Shown: positions 41,698 through 50,090 of the stretch, piece by piece | How positions within the stretch are numbered: position 1 is the first letter of the stretch | Layout: each line of letters begins with the position of its first letter | Origin: a methanogenic archaeon ISO4-H5 | Lineage (GTDB): Archaea; Thermoplasmatota; Thermoplasmata; Methanomassiliicoccales; Methanomethylophilaceae | Assembly (NCBI GenBank): GCA_001560915.1 | Contig: CP014214.1 | Location: 310,001 to 374,000, forward strand | Length of the DNA stretch: 64,000 bases | Reading direction: 5' to 3' | Position numbers and translations under genes: made by a program | Notes under the pieces: model-generated | Seen by the model: the letters and a program-made list of their open reading frames with translations, nothing else | What the model was told of the DNA's origin: nothing | Databases searched by the model: none

Positions 41698-42450
41698 ATG
41701 GATTTTCTCAGCGGTATGGCCGGAATCGGAGATGACCCCGTTCTGAAGAACGCTTACGATGCATATTCCGAGGGAAGCTACAGGAGTTCGTTCTCCATCT
41801 TCGAGGAAGCAGGTACTCCGGAAGCGAAATACTGTATGGCGTTCCAGATTCTGAACGGTCAGGGCGTCCAGAGGGATCCGAAGAAGGCTTTTTCCCTGTT
41901 CAAGGAGTCTATGGACGGAAGTTTCCTTCCTGCCATTTCAGAAGTTGCCCAATGTTACGGTTACGGCATCGGCGTGAAGACGGATGATTCCAAGGCTTTC
42001 GAGTTATTCTCCAAAGCGGCGGAACTCGGAGACCCCTACGGGATGTCGATGCTTTCTATGATGTACCGCAACGGCGACGGCGTCAGGAGGAACAACAAAC
42101 TCGCTGACGAATGGTCCGAACACTGCGATTCCTCGGGCGATCCCGGGGAGTTGGAGGATGCCGGAATGGAGTTCCTGGAGAAAGGGAATGTAATTCTGGG
42201 ACGTATGTTTTTGATGCGCTCGGCCGTGATGGGTGCACCGGTTTCGGCCAAGGCGTTGGCCTGCATCTACGGATTCGGTGCAGGGGTGCATGCCGACGAC
42301 GATGAGGCATCCGATTGGGAGGATACCGCTGATGCCAACGGTTGGGACGACGTAACCCGGGAGGATCTGGAAGGTCACGAGAAATGGTTCTCCAGGTTCA
42401 TCGATCTTGACGAAATGGATGCGGAACCCGAGTATGATGATAATCCTTGA
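41698..42450 (+). CDS. Sel1-repeat protein, acidic
   Basis: A 250-residue protein with about four recognisable Sel1 units (AKYCMAFQILNGQGVQ, AISEVAQCYGYGIGV, GMSMLSMMYRNGDGV, AKALACIYGFGAGV) and an acidic C-terminus. Its stop lies at the right end of the adjacent TnpB element, so its last codons may have been altered by that insertion. Confidence 0.8.
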   Translation: MDFLSGMAGIGDDPVLKNAYDAYSEGSYRSSFSIFEEAGTPEAKYCMAFQILNGQGVQRDPKKAFSLFKESMDGSFLPAISEVAQCYGYGIGVKTDDSKAFELFSKAAELGDPYGMSMLSMMYRNGDGVRRNNKLADEWSEHCDSSGDPGELEDAGMEFLEKGNVILGRMFLMRSAVMGAPVSAKALACIYGFGAGVHADDDEASDWEDTADANGWDDVTREDLEGHEKWFSRFIDLDEMDAEPEYDDNP

Positions 42451-42457
42451 TTATCAA

Positions 42458-43735
42458 TCAAACTGCAGTGCCGGCACACCCTTCTCCGGGTGCCCGGCTA
42501 TTCTGCTCCCTTGACAGGAGCACGGATAGCGGGTCTATCCATTCGACACCCATGAGTCCCGCACGCTCAAGCATGTTGTAGCAGGAATTCACATCCCTGT
42601 CCTCCACATACCTGCAATAGGGGCACACATGCGTCCTGACGCTCAGGTCCTTCGGCACCTTCATACCGCAGGACGAGCATAGTTGGGACGTATCCCTGGG
42701 ATCCACCAGGATCACATCGTGACCGGCGCTCGAAGCCTTGTCCGTGATCCTTTTCCTAAGCAGTCCGAGGGATGCGTCGTTGTACCCATTGGTCATTGTC
42801 CTGCTTCTTGAGATCTTGCGCAGGCTCCTGACCGACAGGTCCTCCATCACTATGATGGAGAAGTTCTTCGCTATTTCCGAAGATATGAGTTCGATGTTGT
42901 TCTTTCTGTGGTTGTTTATCTTCTCGTAAAGGTGGCTGATCCTGTTTTGAATCTTGCGATACCCGGGGGAACCGTACAGGGCCCTGCTCAGATGTCTCTG
43001 GAGTTTGGCCAGTTTCCTCTTATATTTCATAAAGATGCGATCGTTGGGATACGTCTTCTTCGTAGACAGCGCGGCGATGTTGCTGACTCCGACATCCACC
43101 GCAACGGGCGGGAGGGGGGTTGTATCCTTCACCGGAGGTTCGGTCTCATAGGTGATACAGGCGTAGTACCGATAATACGAGCCCATGTCCTTCCTCTTGA
43201 CGGTGCAGGTCTTCACCTGACCGGCTATCTTGGTGGATTGATTATAGCACCTTACAAGGCCCGGTACCTTTCCCAATCTGAGGAAACGTCTCTTCTTTCC
43301 GTTCCTCTTCTCCGTCACGACGGAGAAATCGATGGGAGTGGGGTAGGTATACGAGGAGAACGAGCCCTTGGGACGGTACCTTGGAAAATGAGCACTGCCG
43401 TTATATTCTTGCGGATCCACCTCGGCGGTCGATTCAGCTTTGCGTTCACCCTTATGCCTCTTACTGCCGAGTGTCTTCTCGCAGGCCTTGATGACACGCT
43501 TCGACGTGGCATTCAGGGTCATTGAGTACGCATCGCGTATGTATCTGTGATTGTGCCTCATCTGAGTTCCGAGCTTGTTCAGATCGAATACGGTCGGAAG
43601 GCGGCCTGTCTTGCGATGCACGTTCTTACAGGCGGTTATCAGCGAATTGTAGACGAGACGGTTCGCATCGATCATGTGATCGATGACCTCCCTCTGGGAG
43701 GAATTCGGTTCGATGCGGACCTTCAGCGTCTTCAT
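42458..43735 (-). CDS. tnpB: TnpB (IS605 OrfB family), RNA-guided nuclease
   Basis: A 425-residue TnpB. The RuvC active site is complete: AVDVGVSN (first Asp), IVMEDLSV (Glu) and DRDVNSCYN (last Asp); the zinc ribbon is CSSCG...CPYC. No TnpA transposase lies nearby, so it is a stand-alone copy. TnpB proteins cut DNA with a guide RNA transcribed from the 3' end of their own gene; a strong hairpin overlaps the end of this gene, as expected. The Ser-Cys-Tyr after DRDVN departs from the usual NAA.NI. Confidence 0.9.
   Translation of the reverse strand: MKTLKVRIEPNSSQREVIDHMIDANRLVYNSLITACKNVHRKTGRLPTVFDLNKLGTQMRHNHRYIRDAYSMTLNATSKRVIKACEKTLGSKRHKGERKAESTAEVDPQEYNGSAHFPRYRPKGSFSSYTYPTPIDFSVVTEKRNGKKRRFLRLGKVPGLVRCYNQSTKIAGQVKTCTVKRKDMGSYYRYYACITYETEPPVKDTTPLPPVAVDVGVSNIAALSTKKTYPNDRIFMKYKRKLAKLQRHLSRALYGSPGYRKIQNRISHLYEKINNHRKNNIELISSEIAKNFSIIVMEDLSVRSLRKISRSRTMTNGYNDASLGLLRKRITDKASSAGHDVILVDPRDTSQLCSSCGMKVPKDLSVRTHVCPYCRYVEDRDVNSCYNMLERAGLMGVEWIDPLSVLLSREQNSRAPGEGCAGTAV
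42470..42498 (-). ncRNA. Candidate omega RNA hairpin at the tnpB 3' end
   Basis: On the minus strand GCCGG-g-CACCC pairs with GGGTG-t-GCCGGC in the last codons of tnpB, followed by TTGAT...ATCAA at 42447-42461, close to the element end. The position agrees with omega RNA scaffolds; the guide would lie just beyond it. Confidence 0.5.
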
Positions 43736-44016
43736 GATGATAATTACGAAACCGACGGTATTTAAAGTTAAGAGGGGGAGGTCGCCGAAAGTACCGAAAG
43801 TGACCGAAAGTGAAATGAAAACACCAATTTGAACGATTTTTGCTCATTCTTACAACAGGCCAGACCGTTTCCGAAAACTCCTAACAATGCCCATTTCCCC
43901 ATTAATTCATCTCCTCGCATGATAGCCTATGCAACATCTTTGAAAACAATTTCTGCCATTATTCTGCATCTCGTTCCCACTTAGCGATCATACGTATCCA
44001 GCATAGATTTCCCGCA
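43736..44016. other. Intergenic stretch between tnpB and the IS element
   Basis: No gene is supported. It holds TTTAAAG (a TATA-like box for tnpB, near 43761) and a short tandem repeat at 43785-43812, three copies of CCGAAAGT spaced 9-10 bases, possibly part of the tnpB element left end. Confidence 0.45.
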
Positions 44017-45625
44017 ATAAGTACCATAACCGGGCAACCCCTTGCATTCATTCCGAGGGGGTGGCAGACCTCTTCTTACGGGGGCGTCTGTCTTTACTGC
44101 CCTTCGGCCTGCCGATCTTCTTCACTTCATACGGGATCACGGGTTTGATTAGGATTCCGACCTCGGACGCGAATTCCGCGTCCGTCAGGGCGGTTCTGTT
44201 CATACGCCACTTCCCGTCATCGGTACGCACCATCTTGAATCTGCCCAACCGGTGCAAGGCATCGCCGTAAGTGCATTTCTCAAAGAGTTTCTTGGAATCG
44301 AGATGCTTGTAGATCCTCGCCGACATGATGGCGGCGAGGTAGTCGACGAATTCACTGGCTATAGAGGTGTAATCGCTGTGTTCACGCGTGTCATCCATCT
44401 CCAGGATGTCCCTCTCGAATCTGAACATCAGTTCTATCAACCACCGTTCGTCGTAGATCCTATCAACTTCCTCACACCCCAGGTTCAGATCCGATATGAA
44501 CACCAGAGTTCCGAACTCCCTCCTCTTGGACGCCAGTTCCCTGGCGTCCACTTGGGAGGAATCCTTTCCATTGAGATACAGGATCTCTTCCTCTTTGGCG
44601 ATCTGCGGATCTCTGAACGAGTAGAGCCAGACCTTGCGGTTTTTCCATATTGCCCCGACCTTCTTGCACGATATGCCGCGTGCGTCCGGAAGACATGAAT
44701 CGAATGCCAGCATCGAGTGCTTCCTGATCTCGGGACGGTCCCTTTTCATCGGTAGCAGGAAGTGGAGTCCTTCGTGTTTCCTGATTTCGTCCTCCATGGA
44801 TTCTATGGGGAATCCCTTATCCGCTATGAGTATCCCCTCAGTGATCTTGTTCTCGCTGATGAAGTCGCTCACAGCCCTGAGGTCCACCATGTTCCCCGGA
44901 TATGCTTTGCAGCAGAGAGGCTCACGGGATTTCATCCCGTAGCAGTACATGATGGACATGTCGCGGTGTTTGGTCTGGCAGGTCTTCCTCGAAACGGCTG
45001 ACAGAGAATTGATCTTGCTGTGATCCTGTTTGATGCTCCCGTCGATGATGAGACGGTCGTCCGCTCCGCAGGACGACACGCGGTTGCGCATGAAATCCAC
45101 GGTCTTTTTGTAAGCTCTGCCCACGTTCCGCAGGAACGTGCACACCTGGTTCTTACTGAGATTCATACCGGGATAGATTTCCGATATGAAACTCTCCTGA
45201 TAGGTTCTCATCATCAGCCTGTCTGTCAGCCCGCGTCTCAGAGACCTCATCATCGCCATTACGTACAGTCTTACCGCGTCCTCCTCGGCATAGACTGTTC
45301 TGAGTTCCTCCAGTAGGTTCCTGTTCTGCGAATCGCAGAGGCAGTATTCTCCCCAGTCCTTGATGTCCACGTCGCATACGGATACGGTCTCAGGCTTCTC
45401 CGCCAACGGGATGAAAGTCCCGTTGACTATATGCCCGACCACCTTGCCGTTCTTCGAGGGCCTGTGTCTCTTACCGTTCTCATCGACCCACGATTTGGAA
45501 GAAAGTTTCTCCCTCACGGGATAGACTCCGTTACGCTCGTCTCCCACTACCGTACCTTTCGGTCTCTCCACCTTGCGAATGTGTTCCGGGACTGCCATAT
45601 TTTTCATAACTATTATGGTACTTAT
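44017..45625 (-). mobile_element. IS4/IS1634-like insertion sequence
   Basis: A 1609-base element bounded by the perfect 13-base inverted repeats ATAAGTACCATAA (44017-44029) and TTATGGTACTTAT (45613-45625), enclosing one transposase gene. No clear target duplication is visible next to these ends. Confidence 0.75.
44048..45607 (-). CDS. DDE transposase, IS4/IS1634-like
   Basis: A 519-residue transposase that should move the surrounding element. Candidate catalytic residues are Asp in RLIIDGSIK, Asp in GILIADKGF and Glu in IYDERWLIELMFRFER, in the order and spacing of IS4-type DDE enzymes. The N-terminus is basic, and the C-terminus has an AT-hook-like stretch (IGRPKGSKDRRPRKK). The frame is intact, so it may be active. 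Confidence 0.85.
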   Translation of the reverse strand: MKNMAVPEHIRKVERPKGTVVGDERNGVYPVREKLSSKSWVDENGKRHRPSKNGKVVGHIVNGTFIPLAEKPETVSVCDVDIKDWGEYCLCDSQNRNLLEELRTVYAEEDAVRLYVMAMMRSLRRGLTDRLMMRTYQESFISEIYPGMNLSKNQVCTFLRNVGRAYKKTVDFMRNRVSSCGADDRLIIDGSIKQDHSKINSLSAVSRKTCQTKHRDMSIMYCYGMKSREPLCCKAYPGNMVDLRAVSDFISENKITEGILIADKGFPIESMEDEIRKHEGLHFLLPMKRDRPEIRKHSMLAFDSCLPDARGISCKKVGAIWKNRKVWLYSFRDPQIAKEEEILYLNGKDSSQVDARELASKRREFGTLVFISDLNLGCEEVDRIYDERWLIELMFRFERDILEMDDTREHSDYTSIASEFVDYLAAIMSARIYKHLDSKKLFEKCTYGDALHRLGRFKMVRTDDGKWRMNRTALTDAEFASEVGILIKPVIPYEVKKIGRPKGSKDRRPRKKRSATPSE

Positions 45626-45645
45626 AGTATAAATAGTATCCTATA

Positions 45646-45829
45646 AAGTACCATCATTTATAAATAAAGTCTAAACAGAAAGACCGTTCCAACAGCCTCT
45701 TATAACCATGAAATACCTCAAAACCGATGAAATGATGAGCGTAAATATCCGATCTTTGCGGAAAATATGAAAAATCCGCTCGGCGGAAATGAAATTGTTT
45801 AAGAAAGCAGTTGAGCAGTGATGGTACTT
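45646..45829. repeat. 184-base MITE-like element beside the IS
   Basis: The perfect 11-base terminal inverted repeats AAGTACCATCA and TGATGGTACTT share the core AAGTACCAT with the ends of the adjacent IS. There is no coding capacity. It is probably a non-autonomous derivative mobilised by that transposase. The following 45830-46082 holds nothing I can support. Confidence 0.55.
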
Positions 45830-46082
45830 CTTACGGGAAACTTATGATCCAGATCATCAAAAACAGTATCTGATTGACAGGTAATTCCTTCCTTTTTGGT
45901 CCTTTTCAACACCAATATATTCCCAATTATCCGTCGTATAGGATATTCCTACTCTCAATCGAGATCCTCGATCAGGAAAACCAGCTAACTGAGAACAGGA
46001 AAACCGCCTGTAAAAGACCTGTTTTTCTCGTCAAACCCCTAGCTTTAGGTCTGCTAAATGTCAAACTCAAGATGCGGAATGA

Positions 46083-47219
46083 TCAATCCTGCTTCGTGTC
46101 CGGTATGGGTTCGCCCAGTTTCCTGAGTTCCTCCACCGCCTCTTCGCAGCCTTTGCGGGCAGATTCCGTATAGATCTCCACCGCCTTCGCACGGTCCTTG
46201 GGGACACCTTCCCCGAGGAGATACATATCACCGAGACTGCATAGTGCCAGATCGTTTCCGAGGTTGTACGAGCGGGTGTAGTAATCGAATGCCTTTTTGA
46301 AGTCCTGTGGGACACCACGGCCTTTTTCGTACATGTCCCCGAGGTTGCAGAGTGCATCGGAGTTCCCCTGTTCGCCCGCCAGCTCGTAAAGCTCGGCGGC
46401 CTTGGCATAATCCTGTTCCACCCCGTGTCCGAAGTCATAGGCGATGGCGAGATTCAGCTGTGCATCGGCATTGCCTTGGATGGCTGCGATCCTGAACCAT
46501 GCGACAGCCAGATCCTGGTTCTGTTCTGTTCCCTCCCCGTCCATGTACATCATGCCGAGGGCGGTCTGTGCTTCGGGCATACCTTTCTTGGCCGCTTTTT
46601 GGTAGAGTTCGAACGCTTTAGCGGGGGATTTGGGTACCAGTTCCCCGAAGTAGTACATGGTCGCGAGAAGTTCCATGGCGGGAGCGAAGTCCAGTTTGAC
46701 GGCCTTCTCCAGATAGTCGAGAGCCATTCCTTCCGATTGTTTGACACCCGTTCCGACACTGTACATCCTTGCAAGTGCCAGACATGCCTGGGGTAGATCC
46801 TGGTCGGCCGCGGAGCGGTACCATGACGATGCAAGTCCTGGATTCTTCTCCACATGCAGGCCGCTCTCGTACATCATGCCGACGTGGAGCTGTGCTAGTG
46901 CATACCCATTGTCTGCCGCCTTCTGGAAGAGTTCGAAAGCCTTGCCGAGGTCCTTACTGACTCCGGTACCGTCGAAGTACATGACTCCGAGATTGACCTG
47001 TGCCTCCGGCATGCCCTGGTCGGCCGCCTTGGTGTACCATTTGAGTGCCTTCCCGTAATCGGGTTTGACATCGTAACCGTTGAAGTAGATGAGTCCGAGG
47101 TTGAACTGGGCCTCCATCACGCCCTTTCTGGCGAGACGGATGAGAATCTTGCGGGCCTCGTTCCATTTGCCCTCTGCGGTGAGCTTTACGCTCCTGTCCA
47201 AATCCTCGGTCACTGTCAT
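46083..47219 (-). CDS. Long Sel1-repeat protein
   Basis: A 378-residue protein built almost wholly of about nine Sel1 repeats (AQFNLGLIYFNG, AQVNLGVMYFDGTG, AQLHVGMMYESGL, and so on to LALCSLGDMYLLGEGV). No signal peptide or other domain. The fifth Sel1 protein in 9 kb. Confidence 0.9.
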   Translation of the reverse strand: MTVTEDLDRSVKLTAEGKWNEARKILIRLARKGVMEAQFNLGLIYFNGYDVKPDYGKALKWYTKAADQGMPEAQVNLGVMYFDGTGVSKDLGKAFELFQKAADNGYALAQLHVGMMYESGLHVEKNPGLASSWYRSAADQDLPQACLALARMYSVGTGVKQSEGMALDYLEKAVKLDFAPAMELLATMYYFGELVPKSPAKAFELYQKAAKKGMPEAQTALGMMYMDGEGTEQNQDLAVAWFRIAAIQGNADAQLNLAIAYDFGHGVEQDYAKAAELYELAGEQGNSDALCNLGDMYEKGRGVPQDFKKAFDYYTRSYNLGNDLALCSLGDMYLLGEGVPKDRAKAVEIYTESARKGCEEAVEELRKLGEPIPDTKQD

Positions 47220-47258
47220 ATCCTGTCTCCATCGCGGTATACATCATAAATCCGACGG

Positions 47259-47840
47259 TCAGTCCCACAGGGGGATGTCCGCACGGCGTGCCTTCACCAT
47301 CTGCTCATAGCAGCGTATGGTGGTCTCCACATCGGCTGCGGCTCTGTGGGCAGCGGTCGGGACGACATCGAGATGCTGTGCGAGCGTTCCGAGTCTGTGG
47401 TTGGGGAGTTCCTTGTAGGTCCTCCGGGAGATCCTCATGGTATCGGTGAAATCGTTCCCGATGGGATCCAGTCCCGCGCGGACCGCACCGTCGTAGAGGA
47501 AGTTCATGTCGAAGCAGGTGTTGTGCCCCACCACCATGTCGTCGCCGACGAAGTCGAAGAGCTCCGGGAGCACCTCTTCGGGGAGGGGCGCATCGGCCAC
47601 CATCTCACGGGTGATTCCGGTGAGCTGGGTAATGAAAGACGAGACCTTGCCGATCTCTCTGGGACGCACGAAACTGACGAACCTGTCCTCTGCTTTTCCG
47701 GACCTCATCCTGTATGCCGCAACTTCGATTATCCAATCGCTGGAGGGTCTCAGGCCCGTGGTCTCCAGGTCGATGCATACGTAATCCTCGGGCGAGGCGA
47801 TGAGGCTCTTGCCCCTTCCGGGGCGGGGGTTCGTTTTCAC
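47259..47840 (-). CDS. DnaQ-like 3'-5' exonuclease
   Basis: A 193-residue DEDDh exonuclease of the DNA polymerase III epsilon type. ExoI is CIDLETTGL (Asp, Glu), ExoII is VVGHNTCFDMNFL (Asp), and ExoIII is AHRAAADVETT (His, Asp). It probably acts in DNA repair or RNA trimming. A free-standing enzyme without a polymerase domain. Confidence 0.9.
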   Translation of the reverse strand: MKTNPRPGRGKSLIASPEDYVCIDLETTGLRPSSDWIIEVAAYRMRSGKAEDRFVSFVRPREIGKVSSFITQLTGITREMVADAPLPEEVLPELFDFVGDDMVVGHNTCFDMNFLYDGAVRAGLDPIGNDFTDTMRISRRTYKELPNHRLGTLAQHLDVVPTAAHRAAADVETTIRCYEQMVKARRADIPLWD

Positions 47841-47844
47841 TTTA

Positions 47845-48186
47845 TCACTGTTTGGAGGTGATGATCTTGGAGATGTCCGCTTCTGTCAGGGAACCCATCT
47901 TCTGCACGAAGGCCGAGTTCTGAATCACAGCGGAGGTACCGGTGCGTACCGCCACGGGTCTGTCCTGCCCCGCCCTGATGAGATCGGAGATAGCAACATC
48001 CTTGCCGCCTTTCAGCGACATGGGGATGACCTCGTGGATTGTGTATCCTGCGGGAGTGCGTTTGGCGACGACCACCGCACATCTCTTCTTACCTGTCTCC
48101 CCGAACGGGGTGTCCGCAAGCCAGACTTCCCATTGTTTGGGGGCACCCATCCTCGATGTTCCGGTCGGCTTGTAGTTGACTTTCAT
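47845..48186 (-). CDS. MazF/PemK-like protein
   Basis: A 113-residue protein with a pattern like the MazF/PemK barrel: WEVWLADTPF, then KKRCAVVVAKR, a loop, and SDLIRAGQDRPVAVRTGTSAVI with a C-terminal helix GSLTEADISKII. MazF-type toxins cleave mRNA; no antitoxin gene is adjacent, so it may be a solitary or domesticated relative. It lies four bases from the exonuclease gene. Confidence 0.6.
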   Translation of the reverse strand: MKVNYKPTGTSRMGAPKQWEVWLADTPFGETGKKRCAVVVAKRTPAGYTIHEVIPMSLKGGKDVAISDLIRAGQDRPVAVRTGTSAVIQNSAFVQKMGSLTEADISKIITSKQ

Positions 48187-48248
48187 GATTTACGGCATGG
48201 GATTCGCCGTAGATAACACATGCGAACCACAGAGAGTTAGAAAGTGGC

Positions 48249-48331
48249 GCGGAGAGGGAGATTTGAACTCCCGAGGGAAAAATCCCACAAGATTTCCAGT
48301 CTTGCGTCTTACCGGGCTGGGCTATCTCCGC
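48249..48331 (-). tRNA. tRNA-Ser (GGA)
   Basis: An 83-base class II tRNA. The acceptor stem is GCGGAGA/TCTCCGC, the anticodon loop CTGGAAA between CAAGA and TCTTG gives anticodon GGA, the long variable arm is GGGA-ttttt-CCC type, and the T loop is GTTCAAAT. CCA is not encoded. Confidence 0.95.
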
Positions 48332-48381
48332 TGATACGGCGTCGTATTTGGTTCTTAGATAAAAAGGTTGGGTAGCTGTTT

Positions 48382-49143
48382 TCAATCCCAAACTATGTCG
48401 CTGCGAAGGTCGGCTAGATGGGTCCTGATCTTCCTGGCACTTTCAATCTCCGATGAAGATAAGGTAACTGTGACTACCTCTTCTCCGGTGCCTGCTTTGG
48501 CCAACGCCTTTCCCAGCGGCGAGTATGCGCACGAGCCTCCGAAGTATCTTCCCGCGGGCCCGGCACCTGTGTTGTTGCAGAACAGGGTGTACACGGTGTT
48601 CTCGAAGGATCTGGCCGGGAGGACCGTGCTCATAGCGTATTCGGATTGTTCCGCGGAGGCGCTTGCCATGAGGACGGCATCGGCTCCGTGGGTCGCGTAA
48701 TAGCGGTGGATCTCGGGGAACATGGCATCGTAGCAGATCAGGAGACCGAACCTCATGCCCTTCCATTCGACCAAGGACGGACCTTTCCCAGGAGTGAAGA
48801 CCTCCTCGTTGTAAGGTTCGAAGTTGGCCAGGTACAGTTTGTCGTACTCCGTTCTGCCTTCGGGGGAGAAGAAAACCAGAGAATTGAAGGTCTCTCTGCC
48901 GCGGATTATAGGCATTCCCATGGCAATGGCTATGTCCTTTTCGCAGCACAGTTCCTTCAGAGACTGTTCGGCTTTTGCCAGTACGGATTCGTCGAAGCTT
49001 CTGCAACCGTATCCGGTCAGGAACAGTTCCGGGAACAGGTAGATGTCGGCAGATACCTTTTTGGTAATCCTCCTGATTTCCTCCAGATTCCCGTTCACGT
49101 CCCCGCTGCTCGGCACTTGGCAGAGGGCAATCCTGACTTCCAT
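48382..49143 (-). CDS. Carbon-nitrogen hydrolase (nitrilase superfamily)
   Basis: A 253-residue amidohydrolase with the Glu-Lys-Cys triad: Glu in LFPELFLTGYG, Lys in YDKLYLANFEPYNE, Cys in LLICYDAMFPE. The substrate is probably a small amide; it is divergent from nadE, and some NAD synthetases use such domains as glutaminases, but this is a separate protein. The start is set at MEVRIALCQ. Confidence 0.9.
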   Translation of the reverse strand: MEVRIALCQVPSSGDVNGNLEEIRRITKKVSADIYLFPELFLTGYGCRSFDESVLAKAEQSLKELCCEKDIAIAMGMPIIRGRETFNSLVFFSPEGRTEYDKLYLANFEPYNEEVFTPGKGPSLVEWKGMRFGLLICYDAMFPEIHRYYATHGADAVLMASASAEQSEYAMSTVLPARSFENTVYTLFCNNTGAGPAGRYFGGSCAYSPLGKALAKAGTGEEVVTVTLSSSEIESARKIRTHLADLRSDIVWD

Positions 49144-49213
49144 AGATGTAGTATCCACTTCTTTGATAATAGGTTCACGTTTGATTTTTTATCTGAAATG
49201 CAGATTACCCTCT

Positions 49214-49999
49214 ATGGCATTCCGTGCTGTGCGCAGCATCACCGACAACGACATTTCCCGTATTCTAGCTTTCATCAGGGAGACCGTTGCGGGTGCGCAT
49301 GCGGAAGGAGCGGTCGTAGGAATAAGCGGAGGTATCGACTCCGCAGTCGTCGTCAAGCTCTGTGCGGACGCGCTCGGGGCGGATAAGGTCCATGCCATAT
49401 TCATGCCCGTAGACAGTACTCCGAAGGAGGATTACCGGCAGACCGAAAGCATGTGCCAGGCGTGGGGAGTCATGTATGACGTCATCGATATCCAATCGGT
49501 CTCGGAAGAGTTTGGGAAGATGCTCTCGAAACCCGGAGACGACCCCCTTCAGAAAGGCAACATGATGTCACGCTGCCGTATGATCGTCCTCTTCGATGCG
49601 GCACGCCGCGAGAGGTCCCTGGTTTTCGGTACCACCAACCGCAGCGAGCTCCTCATGGGTTATATGACCAAATTCGGAGACGGTGCCGAGGATGCTTCCC
49701 CGATCTGCAGATTATACAAGACCCAGGTGTGGGAGATGGCCCGTCTCATAGGGGTGCCCGAGGAGATCATCAGCAAGGTGCCTACCGCAGGTCTCTGGGA
49801 AGGCCAGACCGATGAGGCCGAGATGGGCGTGACCTATCTGGCACTTGATAAGGCGCTGAACGTCATGGAGCAAGGGGCGACCGATGCGGAGATGGCAGCG
49901 GCCGCCGGAATCACCGAAACCAAGGCCGCAGAGATTAGGTCTCAGGTAAGCAGGATGATGCACAAACACAGTCCTGCCTACGCACCCGATGATTGCTGA
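49214..49999 (+). CDS. nadE: NAD synthetase
   Basis: A 261-residue NAD synthetase, converting nicotinic acid adenine dinucleotide to NAD with ATP and ammonia. The PP-loop is GISGGIDSA (about 36-44); other signatures are FGTTNRSELLMGY and the PTAGLWEGQTDE loop. It lacks a glutaminase domain, so it is the ammonia-dependent form; the neighbouring nitrilase-like protein could in principle supply ammonia. The start is chosen at MAFRAVRS; the longer frame overlaps the divergent gene. Confidence 0.95.
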   Translation: MAFRAVRSITDNDISRILAFIRETVAGAHAEGAVVGISGGIDSAVVVKLCADALGADKVHAIFMPVDSTPKEDYRQTESMCQAWGVMYDVIDIQSVSEEFGKMLSKPGDDPLQKGNMMSRCRMIVLFDAARRERSLVFGTTNRSELLMGYMTKFGDGAEDASPICRLYKTQVWEMARLIGVPEEIISKVPTAGLWEGQTDEAEMGVTYLALDKALNVMEQGATDAEMAAAAGITETKAAEIRSQVSRMMHKHSPAYAPDDC

Positions 50000-50090
50000 A
50001 AGCTATGGCATTTTTTGACAGTCCGCGCGGGAACGTAACGATACATTATTAGATTGGACAACTATTCCAGCTCGATATCGGGGGTTAGGA

